In this document: in pieces, positions 1-11,616 of the stretch
How positions within the stretch are numbered: position 1 is the first letter of the stretch
How the letters are laid out: every line of letters starts with the position of its first letter
Source of the DNA: Ailanthus altissimus
Taxonomy: Eukaryota; Streptophyta; Magnoliopsida; Sapindales; Simaroubaceae
DNA length: 64,000 nt
Direction: 5' to 3'
Assembly: GCA_946807835.1 (NCBI GenBank)
Contig: OX327686.1
Span: 1,426,001-1,490,000, forward strand
Made by a program: the position numbers and the translations under genes
The notes under the pieces: generated by a model
Databases searched by the model: none
Told to the model about the DNA's origin: nothing
What the model saw: only the letters and a program-made list of their open reading frames with translations

Positions 1-1
1 T

Positions 2-568
2 TTGAATCATATGCTATATGTTCCTAAAATTACAAAGAACCTTACCAATATTTCTAAAATAACCTCTGATAATAATGTCTTCATTGAATTTCATGCTAAA
101 TCTTGTGTTATCAAAGACAAAAATATGGGAATTGTTTTACTAAAAGGTGTTGCTGTGAATGGTTTGTTCAAACTGGTGCTTAACTCATCTCATCATAATT
201 CTACTCATTCTTGGTTACCTATTTCCATTTCTTGCTTTTTTCCTAAGGCATTGTATTCTATAAATAAAATTCAGAACTATGCTACTGAGTCATATAAAAA
301 TAGTCCCTATATAAATCAAGTCTTAGAGTCCTTTAAATCATTTGATAATTGGAACAATAAGAATGTCAATTTGTGGCATCTAAGGTTAGGACATCCTAAT
401 TCTTATGTTTTGAAATCTGTACTCAAGATATGTAAACCCTTGTTTATTATCAATGAAAAACTAAGACATGATTTTTATACAGCTTGTCAAATAGGAAAGT
501 TGTATAAGTTACATTTTTTCTCTTCATTCTATATCAACAAATCATTGCCTAGCTCTAGTATACACTAA
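2..568 (+). pseudogene. copia pol: end of protease and GAG pre-integrase domain
   Basis: The frame opens at the window edge with LYVPKITKNL, which matches the linker after the copia protease. It reaches the pre-integrase motif LWHLRLGHPNSYVLKSVL near residues 124-141, with the zinc-binding H residues of the integrase N-terminus. The frame ends at 568, just before the first part of the integrase core. The real start lies outside the window. Confidence 0.85.
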
Positions 569-1247
569 CATGTGGGGACCTATATCTACCCAATCCAAAC
601 AAGAATATTCTTATTACATTAGCTTCATAGATGACTACACAAGACATTATTAGTTTTTCCTTTTAAAAGTCAAGTTTGATGCTCTTAAAGCTTTTATATC
701 CTTCAAGCTTTAAATTAAAAAACAACTAAATTTACTCATTAAGGGATTGCAATCAGATTAAGGTGGAGAATTTAGACTATTTCAAAATTTTTAAATGAAA
801 ATGGCATTCAACAAAGTTATCTTGTCCTCATACTCTTTATCAAAATGGTGTAGTATAAAGAAAACATAGACATATTGTTGAAACTAGTGTCACCATACTT
901 GCTCAAGATAAAATGTCACTAAAATATTGGTAGGCTGCATTCTATGCAACATACTTTCTCATAAATAAGCTACCTACTTTAGCATTGCATCATCAATCCC
1001 TTTTTCAAAAACTTTTTATAAAATTCCAAACTGTAATTTTTTGAAACTATTTAGTTGTGAGGTCTTCCCTCTTCTAAGACCTTATCAAAATCATAAGCTC
1101 AACTTTCATACTGAGTCATGTCTTTTTCCTAGTTATAATTCTTTGCATAAGGGCTACAAATGTCCTCATTCTTCAAGAAAATTATACATTTTCATTCATG
1201 TTATTTTTAATGAAACAAAATTTTCTTATCCTAAACTCTTTGATTGA
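569..1247 (+). pseudogene. copia pol: integrase core, frameshifted
   Basis: After the stop at 568 the reading continues with MWGPIST and YYISFIDDYTR, which contains the first catalytic aspartate region of copia integrase. A second block near 740-775 reads as LQSD followed by GGEF, the second aspartate region, interrupted by a stop. The open frame 1041-1247 holds the integrase C-terminus (LRPYQNHKL, HKGYKC, HVIFNE). Frame changes between blocks show it is not functional. Confidence 0.75.
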
Positions 1248-1649
1248 TTAGTATCAAATACAAAATCCAACACTCACACAACACCTGTTATTTTCAACAT
1301 TCCCATTAATTTTGAAACTTACAACTGAGGTAATGTACTATTCACAGATATAAGAACCAATAATAGCATTAGTTCATATCCCTGCAAGTAATACTTCAAC
1401 ACACTCAGCATCTTTATCTAATGCTCAAATAGAATCTATATCACTATATTCTAAAACTCAACATTCATCAAATCCTCTACAATAACAAATCAAATCAAAC
1501 CACCCAATACAAACTAGATCAAAATCTGGAATTTTCAAATCAAAGGTCTTTACTAGTCAAGTTAAGTCTTTATGTGAAGAACCTCACAATGCTAAAAAAG
1601 CCTTAACTGATCCAAATTAGAAAGCAGAGTTGATCCAAATTAGAAAGCA

Positions 1650-2545
1650 GCAATGTATGAAGAGTTTAAAGCCTTACAAATACGGTATCTCTTGATACGC
1701 TTACTCGACGTGCTTTTTTTCATCTTATTACTCTTGCGGCACTTATTCGCTTATTCAACTAGTTAACATGCCCTACTAATAACTAATTCGAGGCTAAGCA
1801 CATATCCAAGACGAGGGTCTCGATTAGTCTTATTTAGTTCCATGAGCGGTGTACGATAGGCTCCCTTGTTGCCCATGCAAGTGAAGGTTCTTTTCCCTTT
1901 CTAGACTCTTTTACAAGCCCTACTAAAGAGGATTAGTATCAAAAACAATTAACAACATATGGATTCTTGTATCTGTATCTAAAGCTAACAAGGTAACTTC
2001 TAATAAATAGGTGTTCAGGGTTAAATATAACCCTGATGGTTTAATTCTTAAATATAAAGTCAGGCTGATTGTCAAAGACTTTTTACAAACACTTGGGATT
2101 GATTATTATGAGACCTTTAATCCTATGATTAAGACTTCAATAGTAAGGATAATATTTATTCTTTCAATGATGAATAGATGGCCAATTAGACAAATTGATA
2201 TCAATAATGATTTCCTTAATGGGGATCTTAGTGAAGCTATTTTTAAGACACAGTCTGAAGGTTTTGTTAGTGCAGCATTTCCTCAACATGTCAGCAAATT
2301 GAAAAGGGCATTGTAAGACCTTAAGCAAGCTCCTAGAGCTTGGTTTCAAATGTTGAAAAATGCTCTGTTGGGGTTTTCACAATGCTAAATCTGACAACTC
2401 TTTATTCTTTTATAACCTGAATAATCAGCTTATCTTAGTACTGATTTATGTTGATGATATCATTATTACTGGACCAGTTTTAACACAACTAGAATCATTT
2501 ATACAAAGAATTAACCAAGTCTTCTCTTTAAAAGTTTTGGGATAA
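1650..2545 (+). pseudogene. copia pol: reverse transcriptase, interrupted
   Basis: The RT start (MYEEFKALQ, about 1654-1680) is separated by foreign DNA from its continuation, WILVSVSKANK at about 1960. It goes on as FRVKYNPDGLILKYKVRLIV (2014-2073) and QIDINNDFLNG, with an LKQAPRAW motif at 2320-2345. The catalytic YVDDIIITG is at about 2448-2474 in another frame. The block is a typical copia RT with several stops and at least one frameshift. Confidence 0.85.
1682..1943. other. unidentified ~260-bp insertion inside copia RT
   Basis: This stretch separates two parts of the RT that are normally contiguous, so it is an insertion. It has no open frame or poly-A tail and resembles no other element in the window. 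Its ends carry weakly opposed TTGATAC and GTATCAA motifs, not enough to call terminal inverted repeats. Boundaries are uncertain by about 10 bp. Confidence 0.5.
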
Positions 2546-2590
2546 TTCAACTACTTTTCAGGTATTTAAATTAAATCTACTATTGTTGGT

Positions 2591-3400
2591 TTGCATCTTT
2601 CTCAGTCTAAGTATGTATTGGACTTGTTAAAAAAGGATAACATGAGTGATTTCCATGGCTTTAATACACCAATGGTGACTGGACATAAGTTATGCAAATT
2701 TAAGATAGATTTTGGTGTTGATCTTTCTAGTGATCCTACTCTTTATAAAGAGCATTGTAAGAACTCTTCAATACATTACCCTTACCAGACATGAGCTTTC
2801 CTTCTCCGTACATAAACTGGGCCAATTCTCTCTTGTCCCCACCATAAATCATTGGCAAGCATGTAAATTGAATATTACTCATTCATATAGCCTCAACATT
2901 GAACATTCTATCAATTTAGCTCTTAAAGGCTACTCAAATGCAAAATAGGCAACAGATCCCAATGACAGAAGATTTATAGGTGGCTATTGCATTTATCTTG
3001 GTCCTAATTTAGTATCTTGGTCATCTAAAAAGCAACAAGTTGTTGCTAGATCAAGTGTTAAAGCAGAGTATAAGGCATTTACTTCAATTTTTTCTGAGTT
3101 AGTTTGGATACAATCTTTGCTAATAAACTTTATATCACACTACCTCAATCTATTGTACTATAGCGTGATAACCAAAGTGCCCAAGCCTTAGCTAAGAATC
3201 CTATTTTCACTCAAGAACTAAACATATTGAATTGGATGTTAACTTTATTTGAAACAAAGTTGTTGACAAGCTTGTTGATGTGAGATATATATCAAGTGAA
3301 GACCAGGTTACAGATGTTATAACCAAGCCTTTGTCCATTGTTCATTTTTCATATTTCAGGTTCAAACTCATGGTCTTACCTACCTTTTAAGCTTGCAGGG
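2591..3400 (+). pseudogene. copia pol: end of RT and RNase H
   Basis: The frame from 2591 (LSQSKYVLDLLKK) is the copia RT connection segment. RNase H follows at about 2945-3120 in another frame, with GGYCIYLGPNLVSWSSKKQQ and ARSSVKAEYKA, the conserved copia RNase H signature. Its C-terminal part, with TKPLS near 3335, is also frameshifted. It ends just before the polypurine-like tract and the LTR. Confidence 0.8.
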
Positions 3401-3402
3401 GA

Positions 3403-3783
3403 TGTCAGAGTATATGGCATATAATGAAGTAAAATGACAATTAAAAATTAAAGCTACAGTATAACTGAAGTAAAGTCTGTAATACAGCTGAAAGTAAAGC
3501 AAAGATAAAAAGTATCTTGTGATCCTTGTATTGCAATCTTATTGGTTAATTAATTATTTGATGGATTGCCACATCAGCAATCAAGTGGCAGAGTTAGTTG
3601 TAAGTTTTTGTACAAAGTTATTTATTTTTCGCCACTATTAACAAGTGTATTTTCTCTCTTTAAATAGTTTGCTTCTTATTATTTTCTCATTAAGTCATTG
3701 TAATTAGTATTTAATCATTAATAAAAGATCAATTCTCTTCAAATTATCTTGTAAAGTTTTTGTCACTTTCTCAGTTCCGAACA
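3403..3783 (+). repeat. 3' LTR of copia-1
   Basis: It begins TGTCAGAG directly after the purine-rich GCAGGGGA, the expected PPT-LTR junction of copia elements. It ends near CCGAACA, just where the BAHD pseudogene begins. The length, about 380 bp, is typical of small copia LTRs. The right boundary rests on where the gene homology starts and may be off by a few bases. Confidence 0.7.
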
Positions 3784-4038
3784 ACAAAACACAGATTGTT
3801 ATAGTCTCAATTCTTCCATTTGTAAACTGTCCCAACCTTTCAACCACTGGGTACATGGCACAAGAACATTGCTCAAATCCTCCTTCAATAAATCAAATTG
3901 AAAGAAATTGGAACAATTGTTTTGCCGTCTATAAAAGCTGAAAGTGGGAATATGAACTGCGACAATAACAAGTCTAAGTCAAAAGTTCGCAAGCAATGCT
4001 TTGGTATTTCTCTAGCAAGGCATATTATTGTTGACTCC
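3784..4038 (-). pseudogene. HCT/SHT-like BAHD acyltransferase, N-terminal part, broken
   Basis: Read on the minus strand, this continues from the start codon at 17342. It shows IPKHCLRTFDLDLLLSQ, then after a frameshift VHIPTFSFYRRQNN, then FFQFDLLKEDLSNVLVPC. These match the N-terminal layout of BAHD hydroxycinnamoyltransferases (HCT, spermidine hydroxycinnamoyl transferase), where HxPTxxFYR and LKxxLSxVLVPFYP are conserved. Later codons are again frameshifted and the gene is cut off at the copia-1 LTR. The HxxxD and DFGWG motifs are absent from this fragment. The family assignment is firm; the substrate is unknown. Confidence 0.75.
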
Positions 4039-4706
4039 TGTGAAAATGTTGATTAAAAATCATTGGGATATGATTGGAGAGCAAGTCAGGTGTGTTAGGT
4101 GCGTGAAGTTCAAAGACGGAAGAGAAAAGAGGACGAAATGAGAAGTTGATGCTCAGATGTGGGCACTGCGATGCCAAGAAGTGGGCACCGTAGCGTCAGT
4201 GACAGAGAGTGGGCACTGCAGCGCCAAGAGCCCACCGCTACGGCCTTGGGTTCAAATTATCCAGCTCTGCAGTGCTCGGTATGAGAAAAAGACTTTTTCA
4301 ATTTGTTTCATCTCTTAGATTCTTCAGGTCTCCTTAAAATGACTCTCACATATTTAGGGTTAACCTAGGTCATCCTTAAGTTTATATAAAGGCTCTCTCT
4401 ATTGGCTTGTAAACACATCTTTATGATCATAACATTTTTTGTGATTTTTAGTAAGAGAAACTCCTAGTTTATAAGTGAGAGTGAGTTGTTTATGAGTTCT
4501 TTCTTGTAAAAGGTATACCTTGTAAGTGCCTTGTGATCCAATAATAAAAGTGTGATCTTGATCCACCGTGGACATAGATAAGTTATCAAACCACATAAAT
4601 TCTGTGTGTTATTCTTCTACTTTCTCTCTCTAAATTTCTTAATTACTTGTTTGCTACACTATATACTTTGAGTTTATTATTATTTTTAATTGCTTCCACT
4701 TTAACA
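4039..4706 (+). repeat. 5' LTR of element A
   Basis: It starts TGTGAAAATG and ends TTTAACA. A primer binding site related to the methionine tRNA-type TATCAGA begins a few bases later at about 4711. The LTR holds a TATA box at 4383-4391 and a GC-rich cluster at 4159-4243, in which GTGGGCACTG-type units repeat three times. The homologous 3' LTR starts at 8606. Confidence 0.9.
4383..4391 (+). promoter_or_regulatory. TATA box of element A LTR
   Basis: TATATAAAG followed by GCTCTCTC lies in the middle of the LTR, where the U3/R border of copia LTRs is expected. The other LTR copy keeps a decayed version near 17010 (TTATATAAAAG). No transcript evidence is available. Confidence 0.55.
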
Positions 4707-4736
4707 AACTGATATCAGAAAAAAAAATTAAGTGGA

Positions 4737-5475
4737 CATGGTCACACCCAAGTATGAGGTAGAGAAACTCAACGGAACGAATGATTTCAATATATAAAAG
4801 ATGAAAGTTAAGATGTTGTTGGTGAGCTAAAGGTTAGGTTCTGCATTAGAGGAGACTGAAGCTCCGTCTAATGAAGAAGAGAAAACGCAGAGTCATCCAA
4901 GGCTGAAGTATAAAGAATGGATATTCAAGAAAGAGCTAACAGAATAATTATTTTATCATTGAACGATGAAGTACTAAGGGAAGTAGTAGGTGAGTTGACG
5001 GCGATTAGTCTTTGAAAGAAGCTTAACTCTCTTTATATGTGAAAGTCATTGGCCAATAAATTGGATATAAAGATAAATTTGTATCAGTTATCCATGTCAG
5101 AGGAGACGTCGATGAAAGATCGTATAGATAACTTCAACAAGATCATTATTGATCTTGAATCTATTAGTATTAAGATAAAAGATGAAGATAAGACAATCAT
5201 CCTGCAGAGTTTACTTTTCAATAGTTATAAGAGCTTTGTTGATACATTGCTCTACAATAGAGAGAGTTTAATGATGAGCAATGTGAAATCATCATTAAAC
5301 TCAAAGTTATTAGAAAAAAAAATTGAGGGCAATGCAAAAAGTTTATCTGTAAAAGAAAGGCCCTCATATAGAGATAGAAGAAAAAATGGCTCGAGATCAA
5401 AGTACAGGACTCTTAAGAAGTGTTATTACTGTAAGAAAGATGAACATTTTATAAAAAAATTATCCAGAGAATAAG
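4737..5475 (+). pseudogene. element A gag
   Basis: The polyprotein starts MVTPKYEVEKLNGTNDF, a typical copia Gag beginning, and breaks at stops until 5049. The open part 5049-5474 covers the UBN2-like capsid core (MSEETSMKDRIDNFNKII). It ends in a zinc knuckle, CYYCKKDEHFIKKL, in which the last cysteine of CCHC is replaced by leucine. It lies about 30 bp behind the 5' LTR and primer binding site. Confidence 0.8.
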
Positions 5476-6060
5476 GCACAAGATAAGAAGAAAGTAAATG
5501 TTGCGCTTACCTATGATGGTAGCTATGATAGCATAGAGACTTTAATCATTACTGATGGTAAGAATACTGAACAATGGGTTCTTGATTCTGCTTATACTGT
5601 TTACATGTGCCCATACAAGTCTTGGTTTATAAATTTTCAGCTCATTAGTGGTGATAAGGTGTTAATGAGTAATGACATCGCTAGTCAAATAATGAAAATT
5701 GATAATATTAAACTTAGGTTGCATGATGGGTGAGTAAGAGAGTTGAAAAAAGTTAAGTATGTTCTTGACCTCAAGAGAAACTTGATCTCACTAGGGACTT
5801 TAGACCAAAATAGGTGTTCCATCAGGATCGACGGAGAAGTTTTGAGAGTTTTAAAAGGTTCTATGGTAGTAATGAGAGAAGAGAAACACAAAAGTGTTTA
5901 TGTGCTAAAAGAAGAAGTTGTAAATGATTCTGCATTATTCTTTTTAGATGATGAGAATATGTAAATTAAGTTGTAGCATTTTAGACTAACACACCTAGGT
6001 GAGAAAAACCTGATGGAATTATTTAGTCAAAAGGCGTTTAGTGAGGATAGGTTCCAACCA
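5476..6060 (+). pseudogene. element A protease and pre-integrase region
   Basis: WVLDSAYTVYMCPYKSWF at about 5578-5631 is the aspartic protease, with the usual D-S-G/A active site as DSA. The frame 5743-5964 carries VKYVLDLKRNLISLGTLD and a short basic segment, then HFRLTHLGEKNLMELF, a damaged copy of the copia LWHxRLGH motif. Stops at about 5733 and 5962 break it. Confidence 0.75.
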
Positions 6061-6790
6061 TTAAGAGACTTTTGACTACATACACTCGGATCTTTGAGGA
6101 CTAGCTCAGATAGCTACTTATGAAGGTTCTATGTATTTTCTCAATTTGATTGATGATCATTCAAAGAAACTATGGGTCTATGTATTGAAAAGTAAAGGTT
6201 AAGTGTTTGATACGTTCAAGACTTGGAAGGCTTTGGTTGAGAATCAGACTAGCAAAAGGGTTAAGAGGCTAAGAACTGACAATGGCCTCTAGTTTTACAA
6301 TAGAGTTTAATGGGTTTTGTGTCAAACATGAGATTATAAGGCATATAATTGTGATATCAACACCACAACAGAATGGCGTAGCTGATATGATGAATAAGAC
6401 CCTATTTGAAAGGGTTAGATGCATGTTTACCAATGCAAAGATGTCTAAGGCATTTTTGGGAAAAGCTGTAATAACTACAACTTATTTGATTAATAAAAGT
6501 CACTTTTCAGTAATAGACTTTAAGACGTTAGAAGAGAAATGGTCTGATAACTCTTCTAAGTATGACCACCTCAGAATTTTTAGTTGCCCTATCTTTGTTC
6601 ATGTTAAAGAAGAGAAATTAGAACTTAGAGCTACCAAAGAGGTATTCATAAGGTATCCCGAATGAGTGAAAGGATACAAGGTGTGGTGTAAAAAGTTGAC
6701 ACCACCAAGAAGTAATGTGATGTTCGGTGAGATGACAATGTTGACAGTCTCCCAAGAAAATGATAAGAAAGAACTAGAGTTCAAGGAATA
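6061..6790 (+). pseudogene. element A integrase
   Basis: YFLNLIDDHSKKLWVYVL (about 6128-6181) precedes RVKRLRTDNG (about 6259-6288), the second catalytic aspartate. The open frame 6282-6665 starts with the third catalytic region, QQNGVADMMNKTL, where aspartate stands in place of the usual glutamate. KYDHLRIFSCPIFVHV and KEVFIRYPE mark the integrase C-terminus. The frame change near 6285 makes it inactive. Confidence 0.8.
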
Positions 6791-6989
6791 CTAAGCACCC
6801 GAGTTTAGAGAAGTTGAAGTGAAGCCTGTCCCTAGATCAGCACTTTAACAAAGAGATCCTTAAAGATGAACCAAAAATACCACCGAGTTCCTCTAAGTCC
6901 ACCCATAGAAAGACTAGAACTCTTAAGATGGAACTTAAAGAGTACTAGCTAGCCAGAGACAGACTAATAAGAATAATTAACCCACCAAT

Positions 6990-7799
6990 CAAATATGTAC
7001 AAACAAATTTAGTTGCTCACGCCTTTAACTCTGCTTACACTCTTGAATATGATAAGCCTAGAATATATGGTGAGGCTATAAAAAGTGAAAATAAGAATAA
7101 ATGGCAGTAGGCTATAGACAAAGAGATTAGTGCTCTTAGAAAAAATGCTACCTAGAAGTTGGTGAAGAGACCTCAAAAGAAACTAGTTGGTGCAAATTGG
7201 TGTATAAGGTTAAGTAAAGGATACTGAGGATAGAGCTTACAAGATTTAAGGTTAGGTTAGTTGTACAGGGTTTTACTCAGAGAGAGGGAGTTGATTTTCA
7301 TGATATATTCTCTCAAGTTGTCAAACACACATCTATTAGAATTTTATTAGCCATGAGTGCAAACCTAAATCTATATCTAGAGCATATGGATGGAAAAATA
7401 GCTTTTCTATATGGAGAGCTTGAAGATACGATATACATGACACAACTGCAAGAGTTTGTAGAGGTTAGAAAAGAGGACCATGCTTGTTTACTAAAAAAGT
7501 CGTTATATGGGTTAAAGCAATCACCTAGACAGTGGTATAGGAGATTTAATGAGTTTATAATGGCTTGTGGCTTTAGTAAAAGCAACTATGACAGATGCGT
7601 GTACTTTAAAAGCTTGAGTAGTGGGATGATATATTTGCTTCTATACATCGATGATATGTTGATCGCATGTTATGAAAGAAATACAAAAACTCAAAAGGTA
7701 GTTAAGTGGCGAGTTAAGATGAAGGATTTGGGAGCAGTAAAGAAGATATTGGGTATGGATATATTAAGGGAAAGAAGAGATGATATTTTTTTTGTCTAA
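6990..7799 (+). pseudogene. element A reverse transcriptase
   Basis: RT begins near WQ-AIDKEI at about 7105. QREGVDFHDIFSQVVKHTSI (about 7279-7338) and the frame 7353-7799 follow, with LLKKSLYGLKQSPRQWYRRF and the catalytic YIDDM near 7645. The segment 7353-7799 is continuous for 148 codons, the best-preserved part of the element. The upstream part carries stops and frame changes. Confidence 0.85.
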
Positions 7800-7800
7800 A

Positions 7801-8534
7801 TAGCGATATATACTCAAGATCCTAGAGAAGTTTGGTATGTCCAATTCAAAGGCTGTTTCTATTCCTTTGGCTATGCATTTCAAATTGTTAGTAGCACAAT
7901 CTCCAACATCTAAAGAGGAGAAACTGCAGATGAGTAAAGTACCATATCCAAGCCCTGAGAGTATCATGTATGCAATAGTTTGCACAAGTCCAAACATAAC
8001 ACAGGTTGTGAGTGTGGTGAGTAGAAACATGAAAAATCCAAGTAAGAATCACTAGCTTGCAATAAAGTGGATTTTGAGATATCTTAAGGGGACGTCGGAT
8101 CACTAATTGATGTATAAAAGGGCTGAGAACAAAGATATAATGGTAAGAGGATACGTAGACTCAAATTATGTAGGTGATTTAAACAAAAGAAGACCATTAA
8201 CAGGTTTACGTATTCACAATGTTTGGGTGTAGTATAAGCTGGAGATCAATTCTATAACATGTGGTTGCACTATGTAATGGCTACTGAAGATGTGAACACC
8301 GGTGTATATTGTGATAGCCAGAGTGTCGTATACCTAAGTAAGCATAAAGTGTTTCACGAAAGGTTTATACACATTGATATGGGACTTCATTACATTCGTG
8401 AGATTATTCAAAGTGGCGAGATTAGTCTAACAAAGATAAAGTCATTTAAAAGTTCTGTTGACATGTTGACTAAGCCACTGCCCTCGGTTAAGTTCATAAT
8501 TTGTAAGAACTTAATTAGAGTCATTAATTTGTGA
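7801..8534 (+). pseudogene. element A RT connection and RNase H
   Basis: The frame 7837-8055 (MSNSKAVSIPLAMHFKL) is the RT connection region. RNase H follows with RGYVDSNYVGDLNKRR near 8150-8197. The part with the second catalytic acidic residue (TEAEY) has been lost around 8260. The frame 8259-8534 has VYCDSQSVVYLSKHKVFHER and ADMLTKPLP-like SVDMLTKPLPS. It ends 72 bp before the 3' LTR, and a purine tract (CAAGGAGGGAATT) lies between. Confidence 0.85.
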
Positions 8535-8605
8535 GGGTGACCAAAGATGTGGAGATGAGAGATTGAGAATACTTTGTGGATGATGTTTTAATCAAGGAGG
8601 GAATT

Positions 8606-8746
8606 TGTGAGAAAGTTGATTAAAAATCATTAGAATATGATTTGAAGAGCAAGTGAGGTGCGTTGGGTGAGCGAGGATCGAAGATGAATCCAAAAATAGG
8701 ACGAAATGAGAAGTCGGTGCCTAGAAGTAGGAGCCGCAGCACCAAG
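8606..8746 (+). repeat. 3' LTR of element A, first part
   Basis: TGTGAGAAAGTTGATTAAAA is the counterpart of the 5' LTR start at 4039. Homology runs to AGCACCAAG at 8746, where element B begins with TGTTGGG. The rest of this LTR resumes at 16863. Confidence 0.9.
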
Positions 8747-10734
8747 TGTTGGGATTTGTGCTTATGTGCCACCACATTTTTGTATGAATATTGTATTTTC
8801 ATACTTATATAATAAATAAATATTTCATTAAATCGCTAATTAATTTTATTAGGTAAGATGCTTGTAACATTTTGGATATTATATTGATCTTAAGGAGTTT
8901 AGATCAAGTCTAAAGAGTTAGAATCTTGTCTGAAATGGGACAACGACCTGAGAATATACTTGCAATAACATAATTGTAAATAGTTACAAGCGTTGCTAAG
9001 AAATATCATTGTGTAAATATGTTCTCAAATTAAATGTTCTTAATCTATTTCTATTGATGCAGGGTTTATCGAATAACCGATTTATATAGATCAGTGTATG
9101 TCCATATTTGGATAGTCCAGATGGTTTATCTTAGCAAACCATGAGTTTAGTGAAGCTCATATAGATATGTATGTATTTAGTAAGGACTGGATACTAAAGT
9201 AGACTCAATGAAGACCTCCAATAGATTTCCCATAAATTCGTTAGTGGAGGGTTTTCTCAAGTTGAGTAGTATTCCTGGTCCCTAAACCTGAACACCATAG
9301 TGGGCTTATGAGTGATCCACCATACTTAGGTTCCACACATGTCAGAGACCTTTCATGGTATGATCGTTGGGTGTTGCTGGGTATGGTCCGATGCTTATGG
9401 AGTCTGGTGTGTGTAGATATGGGATCCGTCAGCTCATATGGGTGAGTTAAATATTCAGATGCGCTAAGATTGTATTATAGGAAGTCTTGTAGGCATAAGC
9501 ATTTAACTCAGAAAAGAGTTTCCTGTAGAGTAAATAATATTACAAATGAATTTGCATGTATTATTTATTAGAATACGAATTAAAAGAGATAAGTTTATGG
9601 TTGAGTAATAAGGGACTTATAACTATTGATCTATGTCTCCACTTTTTCAGGATATTAATGATAGAGATATTATACGAATATGGATTAACCTCAACTTGTA
9701 TAGTTTATCTCGCTATTTTGTATTATTCAGAACGTGTGTGTGTGGAGCATCGGTTATGAACTTACAGAAATATTCCGTGAGATAAAATGGGTGTAAGCCT
9801 AAGGAGTCTCACTATATGAAGTGTACGCGTTGAGCACGTGGGTAGCGCACCGGATCAAATTGTTTGATTTAGAAAATTTTGAAAAATATGAATTTATTTA
9901 AGAGTTTTTTGGGAAGTAGTTAAGATTTAATTGTTAAACTTAAAATTGTGCCAAGTAAAACTTGACATTTTTATCTACTTAATGTATATCTCAAATTGTG
10001 CCAATAATTTGTATAAGTACTAATTTGAGTATTATTAAATAAACATTTTATTTTTAAAAAAAAGAAAAAGAAAATAAAAATGAAAAGTTTCATGTATATG
10101 ATATATGAAATCAAATACAATTATTGTTTCCATTTGTTGTTTTCTTCCCTTGGATTATTATATGATATATGAAATCAAAATATACGGTGGCAATTTTTTA
10201 ATCAATCAATGCCATTCTCTGTATTTTTATTCGGCCAACAAAATTCATGCTAAGCAAAAGAATACTTTTCAATTGAAAATAGCAAAAGGTGGCAATGTTA
10301 TTGTCACCTTTTGCTTTACAATTTTGCCACCATGTTGAAGCATTGAGAATGCATTGTCATACTTCAAACACTTTAAAGCTCATGTAATTAGTTGATAAAG
10401 AGGTAAATTTTGCCTATAAATATAGTAAATAGCCGAGAGATGAATTGCATGGTTATGAATTCAAAAGTTATATGAATTCCTTTGTTGTTTTTAAAGTAAG
10501 GATTGCATTAAATAGTTCTAAAAAAAAAAATTACTATTTTAATTTAGAAAAGCTCATTATATTTTTAATTAGATTTATTTAAAATACACTTTAAATGTGA
10601 GTTTTTTAATTTCATTAGTATAATAAAATTATTTTAAAGTATTATATTAATTTCACTGTGTTGTACATGTGTTATGATGTTATTATTAAATTGTTTAATT
10701 ATGCACACAAGTGCACACGTATACAGCACCAACA
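8747..10734 (+). repeat. 5' LTR of element B
   Basis: It is about 1988 bp long and aligns along its length with 14975-16857. A primer binding site AGTATCAGAGC follows at about 10740. A TATA-like CCTATAAATATA lies near 10413-10424. The related solo LTR at 56975-59156 shares several blocks, such as the GTCAGAGACCTTTCATGGT region. Confidence 0.9.
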
Positions 10735-11616
10735 AAATTAGTATCAGAGCACCATATTGTGTTCTTATATTTAGAGTGTACGTGGCATAATTTAAATACG
10801 CCGGTTACTTTAAATATTTATTTTTTAGAGTTTAAAAATAAATAGTTTATTTTTAGTAATTTATAATTGTTATAAATGTGATAAATATTGTAGGGTCATT
10901 AGTTTGTGCTTGTAATCACAATGGGAGCCCTACCAGTAGGGGTTAGTTGTGTTTGTATAAAACAAATGTGTAATTAAGAATCACGGCCCTATGAGATGGG
11001 GATAAAATTAAGTAATCTCTCTTAATTAGATTTAATTGTATACTATTATGAGATAATGTTACACGTTGATTCGTCTTGTCAATATGGTATTAGTCAGGTC
11101 ATATCGGTGTTTCTCAATATTGCTAAAGCGTGAGGGTTTATGGTTGGTGTGATTTTGACTATGCCGATTAAACATAGGATGAGGTAAATATATGCGAACG
11201 TATTACTCAATTTTGGTAAAGCGTGAGGGTAGTATTAATAATATATATTTAATTATTAACAAGTTAATATAAAATACACTTATCCAATATTGCTAAAGTG
11301 TGAGGATAATGTGTATTTAGGATCAGTGATAAGAGTTGCATAAAATGCAATTGATAAGAGTTGTCTACCGTTTGAATTTTACAATGGCCAATATTGCTAA
11401 AACGTGAGGCCTAAGTAAAATGACAAATAGTACTATTTAAAGAATTTAAATTTGTTCTTTTTCCTTTTGAGAGATTTAGGGGATTATATAATATAGTGAG
11501 ATGGTGTTTTAGATTTAAAAATGTATAATTTGATTATATCCTTAATCTAAAATGAAAATTAGTGATTAAAATATTTATTTTCTGCTAACATCTCTTATTT
11601 TCTCTTGTGAAGATAA
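10735..11616 (+). other. element B untranslated leader with short spaced repeats
   Basis: This holds the primer binding site and about 880 bp without coding potential. A motif of the form CAATATTGCTAAAGCGTGAGG, with small changes, recurs near 11116, 11205, 11286 and 11389. Such spaced leader repeats could be RNA structure or packaging elements, but that is only an inference. Confidence 0.6.

Larger units (their letters stand above)
1..3783 (+). mobile_element. Copia-1: degenerate Ty1/copia element, 5' end outside window
   Basis: Copia domains follow each other in the normal order: protease tail and pre-integrase, integrase, reverse transcriptase with a YVDD box, RNase H, then a polypurine-like tract and a 3' LTR from 3403. 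Many stops and frameshifts break every domain, so this is an old inactive copy. The 5' LTR and gag lie outside the window, and no target duplication can be checked. Confidence 0.9.

Noticed and set aside
1041..1247. Independent small ORF
   Set aside because: Its residues are the C-terminal part of the copia-1 integrase in a shifted frame.
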